Of a stretch of DNA of 64,000 bases, positions 45,171 to 53,500 are shown in pieces. Position 1 is the first letter of the stretch; every line of letters starts with the position of its first letter. The stretch comes from Ignatzschineria sp. Its GTDB lineage: Bacteria; Pseudomonadota; Gammaproteobacteria; Cardiobacteriales; Wohlfahrtiimonadaceae. The position numbers and the translations under genes were made by a program. The stretch covers positions 1 through 64,000 of the forward strand of contig JASLFU010000039.1 in the NCBI GenBank assembly GCA_030150405.1, given 5' to 3'. A model generated the notes under the pieces. It worked only from the letters and a program-made list of their open reading frames with translations, made no database searches and was not told the DNA's origin.

Positions 45171-45190
45171 GCCCTTTCGGGGCAATTTTT
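45171..45190 (+). terminator. Small hairpin plus T5 directly before the TauE/SafE-like gene
   Basis: A 4-bp GC stem (GCCC 45171-45174 with GGGC 45180-45183) and AATTTTT tail. It ends 19 bases before the start codon of the gene at 45210, with the ribosome site AGGAGAAGAAG in between. The stem is short, so terminator strength is doubtful. Confidence 0.35.
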
Positions 45191-45209
45191 AAATAGGAGA
45201 AGAAGAGAA

Positions 45210-46067
45210 ATGACTGAGTTTCTAGCCCTAATTTCAGGGGCATTTTTAATCGGATTTGCAACGCAAACCCACTGTGTTGGCATGTGTGGCCCCGTGATTG
45301 GAATTTTAGGGATCAACAACTCATACAAGCGCATCCCTGCCGCATTCCTCTACAACTTAGGACGCATCACCACCTATACCTTTTTAGGTGTCGTAGGGGG
45401 TTTAGTGGCCGCTTCGGTCTCTGATATCTCCTCTATTCAATATGGGATACGCTACGTTGCGGGGGGCATTATGATCTTTATCGCCCTACAACTTTTTGGA
45501 CTTCCCCAATTTTTAGCCTGGGTTGAAAAGCCTTTCCAAGTAGTCTGGAAACCGCTACAGAAATTCGCTCAACGCTTTTTCCCCATTAAAACAGCGCTTG
45601 GAACCTATGTCGTGGGCTTTATCTGGGGCTTTCTCCCCTGCGGAGCGGTATATGGTCCTTTAGCTGTAGCGATGGGTACTGGCTCTGTATTAACTTCGGC
45701 CTCGATTATGTTCGCCTTTGGTTTAGGCACCTTGCCGATGATGCTTGGCCTTGCCATTTTCGGTAACTATATTGGCCACTTCTTTGCCAAGAAGAGTGTG
45801 CGCATGTTGGCGGGACTTCTTATTTTAGGGATGGCAGGCTACTATCTTGGCTGGATTGCTCCCCCCGAAAAAGTGGCTAAGCGAGCACAGATGGTCGATA
45901 TGCAAGCAGAAAAGATCCGTGCGGGCGAAACAGAAGCCACCGATGTGATTAAAACGATCGGTAATATGGGCGGGCATAAAAAACCAGGAAATCACGAAGG
46001 CATGAAGCCCGAGATGAAGGGTGAAATGCAAGAAGAGATGCAAAAGCCTAAGGAGATGGCGCATTAA
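45210..46067 (+). CDS. TauE/SafE-like (UreH-type) membrane protein with Met/His-rich tail
   Basis: A 285-residue inner-membrane protein with about six helices in two repeats. Each repeat begins with a Pro/Cys motif: THCVGMCGPVIG near residues 20-31 and FLPCGAVYGPLAVA in the middle. This matches the sulfite exporter TauE/SafE-type transmembrane family related to CcdA/DsbD. Such proteins have been linked to sulfite export and to copper or cytochrome oxidase biogenesis. The C-terminus is hydrophilic and rich in Met, His and Lys (GGHKKPGNHEG, then MKPEMKGEMQEEMQ), possibly metal-binding. An MBL-fold hydrolase gene follows after 81 bases. Confidence 0.75.
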   Translation: MTEFLALISGAFLIGFATQTHCVGMCGPVIGILGINNSYKRIPAAFLYNLGRITTYTFLGVVGGLVAASVSDISSIQYGIRYVAGGIMIFIALQLFGLPQFLAWVEKPFQVVWKPLQKFAQRFFPIKTALGTYVVGFIWGFLPCGAVYGPLAVAMGTGSVLTSASIMFAFGLGTLPMMLGLAIFGNYIGHFFAKKSVRMLAGLLILGMAGYYLGWIAPPEKVAKRAQMVDMQAEKIRAGETEATDVIKTIGNMGGHKKPGNHEGMKPEMKGEMQEEMQKPKEMAH

Positions 46068-46113
46068 TCGCCACTATCAGCTATAATTAAAAAGAAGAAT
46101 TTTTATCTATTTT

Positions 46114-46136
46114 CAGCCCTTCGGGGCTGTTTTTTT
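46114..46136 (+). terminator. UUCG-loop terminator between TauE/SafE-like and MBL genes
   Basis: CAGCCC-TTCG-GGGCTG (46114-46129) followed by T7. It ends 12 bases before the MBL start codon and touches its ribosome site. A TATAAT at 46082-46087 lies upstream of the hairpin, so transcripts begun there would have to pass it. Confidence 0.8.
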
Positions 46137-46148
46137 AGGAGCGAGAAA

Positions 46149-46832
46149 ATGGCCAATCATTACAAAATTCATTCCGAAGTGTATGAGCGCTACGAAAACT
46201 TTAGCCATATTATTGAAGATACCCGCACCAAGGAGGCGGTCATTATCGACCCCGCCTGGAATGCGGAATATTTTGTAAACCGTGTAAAAGAGCTTGGAGT
46301 CACCCCTTCAGCGATCTGGCTTACCCATGGGCATCATGATCATGTAAGTGCTGTTGAGCCTCTACGGGAGTACTTCCCTATTCCGGTCTTTGCCTCTGAG
46401 GTAGAGATCGACTATATCAACTCCTTCCCCGAAGGGGATCTGCCCATCGCATTCCGCCCCCTTCCGGAAGATACCGTCCCCTTAGCGGATGGCGATTTTA
46501 TAGAGTTCGCTGGAGAGATGGTAAAGATTATTCATACTCCTGGCCACAGCTCTGGCTCGATCTGCTTTTTACTCTCTGATGATATCATCACCGGGGATAC
46601 ACTCTTTGTGGATGGTTGTGGGCGAGCGGATCTCACAGGTTCTGATCCCGAGGCGCTCTTTTATTCACTTAAACGTATAGTGGATGAAGTCCCCCACCAC
46701 GTAACCATTCATACAGGGCATGCCTATGGACCAAGCGCCACCGATACTCTTAAAAACCAGTTAAAGAGCAATCCTTTTCTACAGCGTCTCGATAATTTAG
46801 AGGAGTTTCTTCCCTACCGCATGAGTCGCTAA
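46149..46832 (+). CDS. MBL-fold metallohydrolase (glyoxalase II / persulfide dioxygenase-like)
   Basis: A 227-residue metallo-beta-lactamase-fold enzyme. It has the metal motif THGHHDHVSA, further ligands in HTPGHSSGSI and GDTLFVDGCGRADL, and a late His in HTGHAYGPSAT. The GDxLF...GCGRxD segment is shared with ETHE1-type persulfide dioxygenases and glyoxalase II-like hydrolases. The C-terminal part is shorter than true GloB. The neighbouring TauE/SafE-like gene would fit sulfur chemistry (sulfite made and exported), but this is inference. The ribosome site is GGAGCG. Confidence 0.78.
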   Translation: MANHYKIHSEVYERYENFSHIIEDTRTKEAVIIDPAWNAEYFVNRVKELGVTPSAIWLTHGHHDHVSAVEPLREYFPIPVFASEVEIDYINSFPEGDLPIAFRPLPEDTVPLADGDFIEFAGEMVKIIHTPGHSSGSICFLLSDDIITGDTLFVDGCGRADLTGSDPEALFYSLKRIVDEVPHHVTIHTGHAYGPSATDTLKNQLKSNPFLQRLDNLEEFLPYRMSR

Positions 46833-46876
46833 ATTGATCCTTAAAGGTTACTCATAATCTTTAACTCAAAATTCTC

Positions 46877-46916
46877 AAAGCGCCTACTGGCTTTCGCTAG
46901 CAGGCGCTTTTTCTTA
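46877..46916. terminator. Bidirectional terminator between MBL and MnmC2 genes
   Basis: A 15-bp stem with one mismatch starting AAAGCGCCT (46877-46885) and closing AGGCGCTTT (46902-46910), loop TTTC, T-rich on plus and preceded by A-rich sequence. It overlaps the last codons of the convergent minus gene. Confidence 0.75.
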
Positions 46917-48344
46917 CTCGTTACCCCTTTTTAAGGGTCTATTAAAACGCAATTCAGAAAAGTAAAAACGATTAGGATGCAGCGCCTCCCGCACAAAAGG
47001 TTTCACGGGAAACGGGCTCTCCCCTAATATCTCTGCAGCTAACATCTCGCCCGAGATCGGAGTGGTAATCATCCCCCGGGAGCCATGCCCGCTATTGAGA
47101 TAGAGCCCATAGAGCCACGGCACCGCTCCTGGGGGAATCACTTTTGCATCCTTTTTTATCTGGGCAAAACGCTCCCGAAAGAGTGAATGATCCGCAATAG
47201 CTCCTACCACCGGAAGATAACCTGTAGCATTTGCCCGATAAGCTGCCCGCCCTTCTAACGGAGCTGCGCTTTTAAAGATAATATCCGGCGCTTCCCCTTG
47301 AGCCTGAAATCCCATCTTGCACGCAAGTTGGGGCGAATTTTTAAAGAGCATTGCGATATTCTCTTGATGCTCAGCTTCTGTTATCTCAAGATCAGGAGCT
47401 TCCACGCGAAAAGTTGCTCCAAAACTGCTGCCATTTGAGGTTGAAGGAGCAATATAGCCCTCCCCGCTCACCACCGTTTTAAGAGGATTTGAACGTTTAA
47501 TAGCCGTAATCTGCCCCCGACTTTTATGGATCGGCAACATTGAGAGTTGCGGGAAATCGATCACCCTCTCAGCATTAGCTAAAATCACAATCTTCGCGCG
47601 ATAGCTAAATGCTTCTGCATCCCCCGCTTCTCGCCCCCGAAGCGTCCAACCGAGCTCTCTGAATCTCTCTTCAGGTGATAGCGCCTCAAAAGCATCGATC
47701 TCAGCCAAAGTTTTAAGAGCCTTTTCTGGGATAATCTCTTCCACCTTCACCCCCGTTTTTAACACAATATTAGGGTGATTGAGAAAAGCTGCCGTTAACG
47801 CCTTGGGCGCCACCCAGCCCGCCGCTGGAAAGAAGAGCCCCCCGCTGGTGAGCTCAACCCCCGCCAACTTGCTTGCCTCTGCCTGCGTTACTTTATAGAG
47901 CAGATCATTAGAAAACTTTTTCGCTAACTTTGCCTGCCGTTTGCGCTCCCCGTCGTTGTAAGCCAATTGCAGAACTCCACAATCCTCCCAATCCTGCCCC
48001 TTTATCAGTTTTCCCTCGGCGCTTAACTCAGTTAATAAGCGGCGAAGATAAGCAAACCCCGATAGAAGCAGTTCACTCTGCGCAGTCTCAAAGGCGGAAA
48101 GCTTTAGATAGAGCATCCCCTGTGGATTTCCCGAGCCTGCCGTAGCAGGATCTGATGCCGCCTCTAACACTAAAACCTCATAACCCCGCTTAGCAAAAGC
48201 GTAAGCAGTAGCCGCCCCGGCAAGCCCTGCACCTACAACCACAATCTCAGGGCTGCCCCTCTTTTGAGCCGATGCCCTTTTTTTTAATTGATTATGAAAA
48301 TTGATTAGAGGTGATCGATACCACTTTGCCCCGCTTGCTCTCAT
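46914..48344 (-). CDS. mnmC: Stand-alone MnmC oxidase domain (cmnm5s2U34 oxidoreductase)
   Basis: A 476-residue FAD enzyme matching the C-terminal half of bifunctional MnmC, which oxidatively removes the carboxymethyl group of cmnm5(s2)U34 in tRNA. It has the Rossmann motif VVGAGLAGAATAYAFAKRGYEV, GSGNPQGMLYLKLS, CGVLQLAYN, GGLFFPAAGWVAPKAL, HKSRGQIT and a C-terminal GSRGMITTPISGEMLA. The N-terminal methyltransferase half is absent. The first 30 residues include KWYRSPLI, which resembles the linker of full-length MnmC. GGGGGCGC precedes the ATG. The 48345-48535 gap holds no MnmC1 coding remnant that I can see. Confidence 0.88.
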   Translation of the reverse strand: MRASGAKWYRSPLINFHNQLKKRASAQKRGSPEIVVVGAGLAGAATAYAFAKRGYEVLVLEAASDPATAGSGNPQGMLYLKLSAFETAQSELLLSGFAYLRRLLTELSAEGKLIKGQDWEDCGVLQLAYNDGERKRQAKLAKKFSNDLLYKVTQAEASKLAGVELTSGGLFFPAAGWVAPKALTAAFLNHPNIVLKTGVKVEEIIPEKALKTLAEIDAFEALSPEERFRELGWTLRGREAGDAEAFSYRAKIVILANAERVIDFPQLSMLPIHKSRGQITAIKRSNPLKTVVSGEGYIAPSTSNGSSFGATFRVEAPDLEITEAEHQENIAMLFKNSPQLACKMGFQAQGEAPDIIFKSAAPLEGRAAYRANATGYLPVVGAIADHSLFRERFAQIKKDAKVIPPGAVPWLYGLYLNSGHGSRGMITTPISGEMLAAEILGESPFPVKPFVREALHPNRFYFSELRFNRPLKRGNE

Positions 48345-48535
48345 TGCGCCCCCATTTTACGCTTTCCGTTCCATCTTAACTTTAATTGTGTACCGTTAAT
48401 CTTAACAAATTAACCTCTCTCCACTGCATTAAAGAGAGAAGCAGAAGCCATTTTAAGCATAGCGAGATTTTGCGGGCTCGCTATAATAGAGAGCTTTAGC
48501 ATCTCAATTCTCAAGATCTATGCAATGGGGCAATT

Positions 48536-49357
48536 ATGAGTCAACAAGAGAAAAAGATAAAACTTGATGGTGAACTCTCGCTCACAGTCGATGGCCAACG
48601 GTTTGGAAATACAAGCCATATCCATCTTTTAGCAAAAATCGCCGAACTAGGCTCAATTACGCGTGCTGCTAAAGCTGTTGAAATGAGCTACAAAGCCGCT
48701 TGGGATGCTATCGATAATATGAATAGACTTGCAGAAACTCCCCTTGTAGAGCGTACTAGCGGAGGCCGCGGCGGGGGTGGAACAAGACTCACCGCCCGTG
48801 GTGAAGAGTTGGTGAAAAACTTCTCGCTTATTGAGCGGGAGCACAAAAATTTTATTAAGCGGTTGAGCAATCTCTCTCAATCTTTAGCCGATGACCTTCC
48901 ACCCTTGCAGAAAATGCGCTTAAAGACGAGCGCACGGAATCAACTCTTGTGCGAAATTGTCTCGATAAAATCGGGCAATGCCATGATCGATGAGGTGACC
49001 TTAGAGATCAAAGGAACCGGGCAGACCATTATCGCCACCATCACCCCCGAGAGCAGTAAAATTCTCGGCCTGATCCCCGGGCTGCAGCTCTTTGCACTCA
49101 TTAAAGCTTCGGCTGTGATGATTAAAGCGCCCGATGTTCCGCTAAAATCGCAATATGATAGCCAGATCTACGGCAAGATTATTACTCTAAAAGCGGGGGC
49201 GATTAACTCTGAGATTGAGATCGAGCTTCCCGGCGGAACGGTGATCGCCTCCGTGCTTTCTAGCAACTATTTAAAACGGCACCAGCTTAAAGTCGGTTCA
49301 GATATTGCGGGCATTATTGATCCCTCCAATATTATTTTAGGTTTAAGCTGCGATTAA
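48536..49357 (+). CDS. modE: Molybdate-dependent transcriptional regulator ModE
   Basis: ModE binds molybdate and represses modABC while activating molybdoenzyme genes. The 273-residue protein has the N-terminal winged helix (LGSITRAAKAVEMSYKAAWDAI, then RTSGGRGGGGTRLTARGEEL) and two C-terminal Mop/TOBE ligand-binding modules (ARNQLLCEIVSIKSGNAMIDEV and QIYGKIITLKAG, then EIEIELPGG). The length is as in E. coli (262). No modABC genes are adjacent; mog lies 26 kb away. Confidence 0.95.
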   Translation: MSQQEKKIKLDGELSLTVDGQRFGNTSHIHLLAKIAELGSITRAAKAVEMSYKAAWDAIDNMNRLAETPLVERTSGGRGGGGTRLTARGEELVKNFSLIEREHKNFIKRLSNLSQSLADDLPPLQKMRLKTSARNQLLCEIVSIKSGNAMIDEVTLEIKGTGQTIIATITPESSKILGLIPGLQLFALIKASAVMIKAPDVPLKSQYDSQIYGKIITLKAGAINSEIEIELPGGTVIASVLSSNYLKRHQLKVGSDIAGIIDPSNIILGLSCD

Positions 49358-49546
49358 GTTTTAATGCACTTCCCCTGCTCTTTTTTACCCTCTATCGCTA
49401 TTAAAATAATAATACCGATTAAGCGCATTTTCAAAATAAACACAAATCCCGATAAACACAAGCACAACAAAGAAAACTTCAATAATAAAAGCATTTTATA
49501 AGGCTAAAAATTTGCTTTAATCTCAGCTTTCGATATTATAATTGTA

Positions 49547-49634
49547 ATTGCGAATAATTAAGAGGCTTTTGCTTTACCTTCCCACTTTTTTGGTTAAGCT
49601 AAAAAGATTGGAGCTTAAGCCTCTAATTCGCAAT
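49547..49634. repeat. Imperfect inverted repeat forming a long hairpin
   Basis: ATTGCGAATAATTAAGAGGCTT (49547-49568) is complementary to 49617-49634 (ATTGCGAATTAGAGGCTT on the other strand), differing by a four-base insertion. About 48 bases lie between the arms. It could be a processed RNA element, a degenerate miniature element, or an operator pair. The 49358-49546 stretch before it holds nothing that I can name. Confidence 0.45.
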
Positions 49635-49668
49635 ATTAATGCAGTAACTGAGACACTCTAAAGCGTTA

Positions 49669-49697
49669 TTGACTGAGGGCGTTATTAGCTGTGGAAT
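49669..49697 (+). promoter_or_regulatory. Candidate promoter of an intergenic small RNA
   Basis: TTGACT (49669-49674), 17-base spacer, TGGAAT (49692-49697): five of six and four of six matches to sigma-70 consensus. It predicts a start near 49704. Confidence 0.4.
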
Positions 49698-49703
49698 AAT
49701 CCG

Positions 49704-49866
49704 CGGTGATTTTTACAACCTTATTGAGCTGGCACTTCCCCTCATCCCTTTTAGAGAAGCATGATTGCTCTCCCCTTCCCAAGTGATGAGAAGAATTTAA
49801 TAAACAGCAAAGTGCTCAAGGCTTAAACAAAAGCCCCCGTAAATGAGATTGCGGGGGCTTTTTGTT
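49704..49866 (+). ncRNA. Candidate structured small RNA with intrinsic terminator
   Basis: About 160 bases without a convincing reading frame, between modE and the OmpA-like gene. The predicted RNA has an outer stem CTCATCCCTT/AAGTGATGAG (49741-49750 with 49781-49790, one mismatch), an enclosed hairpin around TGAT (49754-49772, one bulge), and a terminator with an 11-bp stem AAAAGCCCCCG/CGGGGGCTTTT (49829-49839 with 49852-49862) and T run. The promoter-like pair at 49669-49697 fits its start. I could not match it to tmRNA, 6S, SRP RNA or RNase P RNA. It is inferred from structure only. Confidence 0.35.
49829..49866 (+). terminator. Strong terminator in the modE-lipoprotein gap
   Basis: 11-bp GC-rich stem, 12-base loop and a T5 run ending the candidate small RNA. 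It lies 470 bases after modE, too far to be an obvious modE terminator. Confidence 0.8.
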
Positions 49867-49899
49867 GCTAGGAAAAGAACCCTTAATAAACTCATCACC

Positions 49900-49936
49900 A
49901 TAAAAAACGCCCCTATCTTAAAAGATAGAGGCGTTA
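49900..49936 (-). terminator. Terminator of the OmpA-like lipoprotein gene
   Basis: A 13- to 14-bp stem with one mismatch (49906-49919 with 49922-49935) followed on the minus strand by T6. It lies about 65 bases after the stop of the gene ending at 50002. Confidence 0.75.
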
Positions 49937-50001
49937 TTATTACTCAATTCTTAGCTTATAAATGGATACAAACTAAAAATAGGTTAATTGAGCTTTATAA
50001 C

Positions 50002-50487
50002 TTATTTGTTAAAGCGAATAGTTACACGTCTGTCAGGTTGTAAACAGGCTGTAAGCTCAGGTGTTGCACGATCGCCGACACAGTCTTGTGTTACAGGTTG
50101 CATCTTGCCCTGGCTTGTTGCGGTAATAGGCTGAGTTACCCCTTTCGATTGTAAGTAAGCTTTAACAGTTTCTGCACGTGCTAAACCTAAACGATAGTTA
50201 TACTCTGCAGGACCTAATCTATCTGTGTGCCCCACTAATTCAATACTATTGATTAATTCAGGACGTGCTTTGATCTTCTCTGCCACCTCATCAAGCTCTG
50301 CTTTACCTTTAGGTAAAAGATCTTGAGGTGATGAACGGTCGAACTTAAAGAGCGCATCTGCAGAGAGTGTGATCTCCTCTTCACCTGGTGGGCACCAGAG
50401 GTTATCTACATCATTAAAAGAGGTTGCACATCCACTTAAAATAGCTGCTCCTGCAACTGTAAGACCTAATTTTTTAAACATATTCAT
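50002..50487 (-). CDS. OmpA-family (Pal-like) outer-membrane lipoprotein
   Basis: A 161-residue precursor with a lipoprotein signal peptide (MNMFKKLGLTVAGAAILSGC, lipobox LSGC, Cys20 to be lipidated). The mature part is an OmpA peptidoglycan-binding domain: LFKFDRSSPQDLLPKGKAEL, SIELVGHTDRLG, AEYNYRLGLARAETVKAYL, and RRVTIRF at the end. It should anchor the outer membrane to peptidoglycan. Two cysteines in the last third (near QDCVGDRATPELTACL) may form a disulfide. It is not in a tol-pal operon. It is followed upstream, on the same strand, by the autotransporter gene. Confidence 0.88.
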   Translation of the reverse strand: MNMFKKLGLTVAGAAILSGCATSFNDVDNLWCPPGEEEITLSADALFKFDRSSPQDLLPKGKAELDEVAEKIKARPELINSIELVGHTDRLGPAEYNYRLGLARAETVKAYLQSKGVTQPITATSQGKMQPVTQDCVGDRATPELTACLQPDRRVTIRFNK

Positions 50488-50540
50488 AAGTTTTCTTCCT
50501 ATGTAAATAATAGTTATTTTTGATGATAAAGAGTCAAAAA

Positions 50541-53500
50541 TTAAAAAGCGTATTTAAAGCCTAGTGTACCACGATATTCTTCTCGTTTGTCACCAGAAAA
50601 GGAATGGCCGTAACGTAAATCTGCAAAAATATAGGTATTGCGATTTACCGGCGCCTGGATTCCTACCCCAATCTCACCCCATGTTTGGTTAAATTTCTCT
50701 TTCACAGAATCGCGACCAATGGATACCGCTTTGGGCTTAATAAAATCATGATAGATATTTGCCGTCAAATAGAAGGTATTTGTATGGTAGTAACGATTTT
50801 GATCGTTATGCGATAGGCGCAAGCCTAAACGCCCGCGAAGAGCACTTTGCGCTTTTTGATTCACCTCTCGCACACCATCATTAAAGCGTTTGCCATGGAG
50901 ATATTGGTAAACTAACTGAGCTTGTGGCTCAATAATCCACTGGCTCTCTCCAATCGCATAAGGACGCCCCACCTCAGCCGATAACCCAACTCCCCAATTA
51001 TTTACAGAGAGGTGGTTACCATTTCGAGGCTGATACTTATTGCGAAATTGAGCAATCTGTCCCGAAAGATCTAAGTAAGCCCCATTACGCTTATAGAAGG
51101 TGGTATATGCCCCTAAGGCAACGCTACTCGTCTTGACTCTCCCCATCCGTTTATCAGATTGGATCAGTCCATTGACGGCACGATACTTATCGTAAAGATC
51201 AAAATCACTATGGCCGTAAGTTAACGTTACACCACTATGACGTCGACCTTTATTCTCATCATTATAATGAATGAGATCATACCCTAATTGCATAAAGTAG
51301 AGATCCCCTTCCATGCCTAAACGCTCTCTTCCCACAAGGTCAAGATGCTTACCTTGGATTCGGCCCCATACTTGATGATCAGGGCGATTTCCGCAGGGAA
51401 TGCCACACTCATCCCAACCATATACCTGATTCTCCCCCACTCGCTCATGAAGAGAACCTAACATGGCATAACCAAGCTCAAGATTCGCCACAGGCGCTAA
51501 TACATACCCTGGAACTTCCGGCGCATAAATCACTGGCCCCTCCTCCACGGGCTTGCTCGGAGGTGTAGGTTTGATCGGTTTTTCAGGAACTGCTGGAACT
51601 TCAGGCTCAGCAGGCTTCTCAGGCTTCTCAGGCTTCGCTGGAACTTCTGGCTCAGCAGGTTTCTCAGGCTCTGTCGGGACTTCAGGCTCCTCTGGCTTCG
51701 GTTCTTCCCTTGCGATCATCGTCCAACGGAAGTTATTACCATTTGGCGTTAACTGAACTTCTGTAGCGCCTGTGGTTTTTGCAGTACCCACAAAGGTCTT
51801 ATCACTCTCACGACCTTCTGTAACAACAACATCTACAGTATTTAAGGTTTTAGCAATCTGCTGGACACTGCCATCGATCACATTCTCTTTACCCTCTTTA
51901 CTAACAGGTACTACTGTAGTCTTTCCTTTAGCTACACCATTTTTTACCTCAAATACATCGGATTCAGAATCTTCACCATCCTCACCCCCGGGTGCATTCC
52001 AGAGAGTATTCATTTTAATAATGGCATTATCCCCTGTGTAATTCCCCTCTACAATAAGGCGATCACTATAGGGATTTTCACCCTTCTCATGGGTGAGATC
52101 GATTACACTATTGGTGGCGTAAACATCTCCTTTTAAGGTAAATGGAGTATTTCCCTCTTTAGTAGCGGCGTTTAAAGTTGAGCCCTCATTGAGCTTAAGC
52201 TCAGTAAAGGTTGCCGTTGTGCCTTCGCCTTTTTTCTCTAAAGTCCAAGTAGCGTTATCAAGTGTTAAGTAGCTATCTGCGCTCTCCACTTTATGCACAA
52301 GGCCATTCATCTTCCCATCGGTTAATGCGTAGTGAACATTACTATGCTCTTTAACCTCTAATAGCCACCCTTTTTTAGCGGCCTGAAGGGTTGTTTTATC
52401 TCCGGTGAATGTTAACTCAGTTTGATACTGTAGAGGCTCTACTAAAATTAATGAGCCTTCACTCTCATCACTCACCGCTAGATCTGCATTATTAATTGCA
52501 ACTTTAATGCCTTGCCCTTCAAACTGCTGCACGCCATTATGGCTATTGTTGAGCTTCTGGATAAAGTTATCATCATAAAGAGTGCCATTACCGACACGAA
52601 TCGCATTACCATCCTTCACACGTGCTTTAAAGCTCTCTGCTTTTGAGGCATCGAGTTCAGAATTACTGTGAAAGAGAGCGATCGCTTCCCCTTTTTCTAC
52701 CTCTAACTCAACTTTAGCACCCTCTTTAAAGCTTAATTTTCCGGCACTATCCCCAATAGGATATTGATGCTTTAAAGGTCCCCATCCTTCAGGAAGCGCT
52801 CCTTCACGGAAAAAGCTCTCCTCAAGGAAAGAGTAATCTTCAGGCGGCTCAGAATCTCCATGTAGCCCCCCATCTTCGCTATTTTCTCCCTCTTCGCCCT
52901 CAATTGGTGGCTCAAAGTCTTGATTATCCTCTTCGGAGTTACAGTTACAATCATCTTCAAAACTGCCTAAATGAAGAGCCGTTCCACCCTCTAGGGTGAC
53001 TTTAGTATCATTTAAGACCACCTCAGGAATAAGGCTATTTTCCGGCATACGACCATCATAAGTCCCAGCAACATGCACGCCATTTCCAAAAGGGGTATTT
53101 TTAATATCTACCGTTAACGCCCCTTCAATCTCTACCTTAGCTTGAGGCGCATCCCCCTCTTCACGAATAGGGCCCGTTAAGACTAAAGCGGAAGTTAAAC
53201 CTTTTTTATCTCCCGTCTCGGTGCTAAATGTATAATCTTCGGTAATCTTAATCTGGTTATTACCGCCAGAATAGATCCCCACAAGATCAAGCCGATCATA
53301 TTCAGTCTCATTGGTGATCTCCACATCGAGCTGGTTGAGCTCAAGATCCACATTATTAGCGCCCACAAGATTAATCACGCTCCAAAGATGGTAAGGCACT
53401 CCATCTCCATGCGCTACATTATTGAGATAAGGGTCAAAATAGAGCTCATATTTCTCGGCATTGTTATCGATGGTAATCTTCTGCCGCTCTTCATTCACCC

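Noticed and set aside
51553..51756. Gly/Ser-rich open frame antisense to the autotransporter
   Set aside because: It is the mirror of the proline-rich linker repeats; the reading frame stays open because of the repeat composition.
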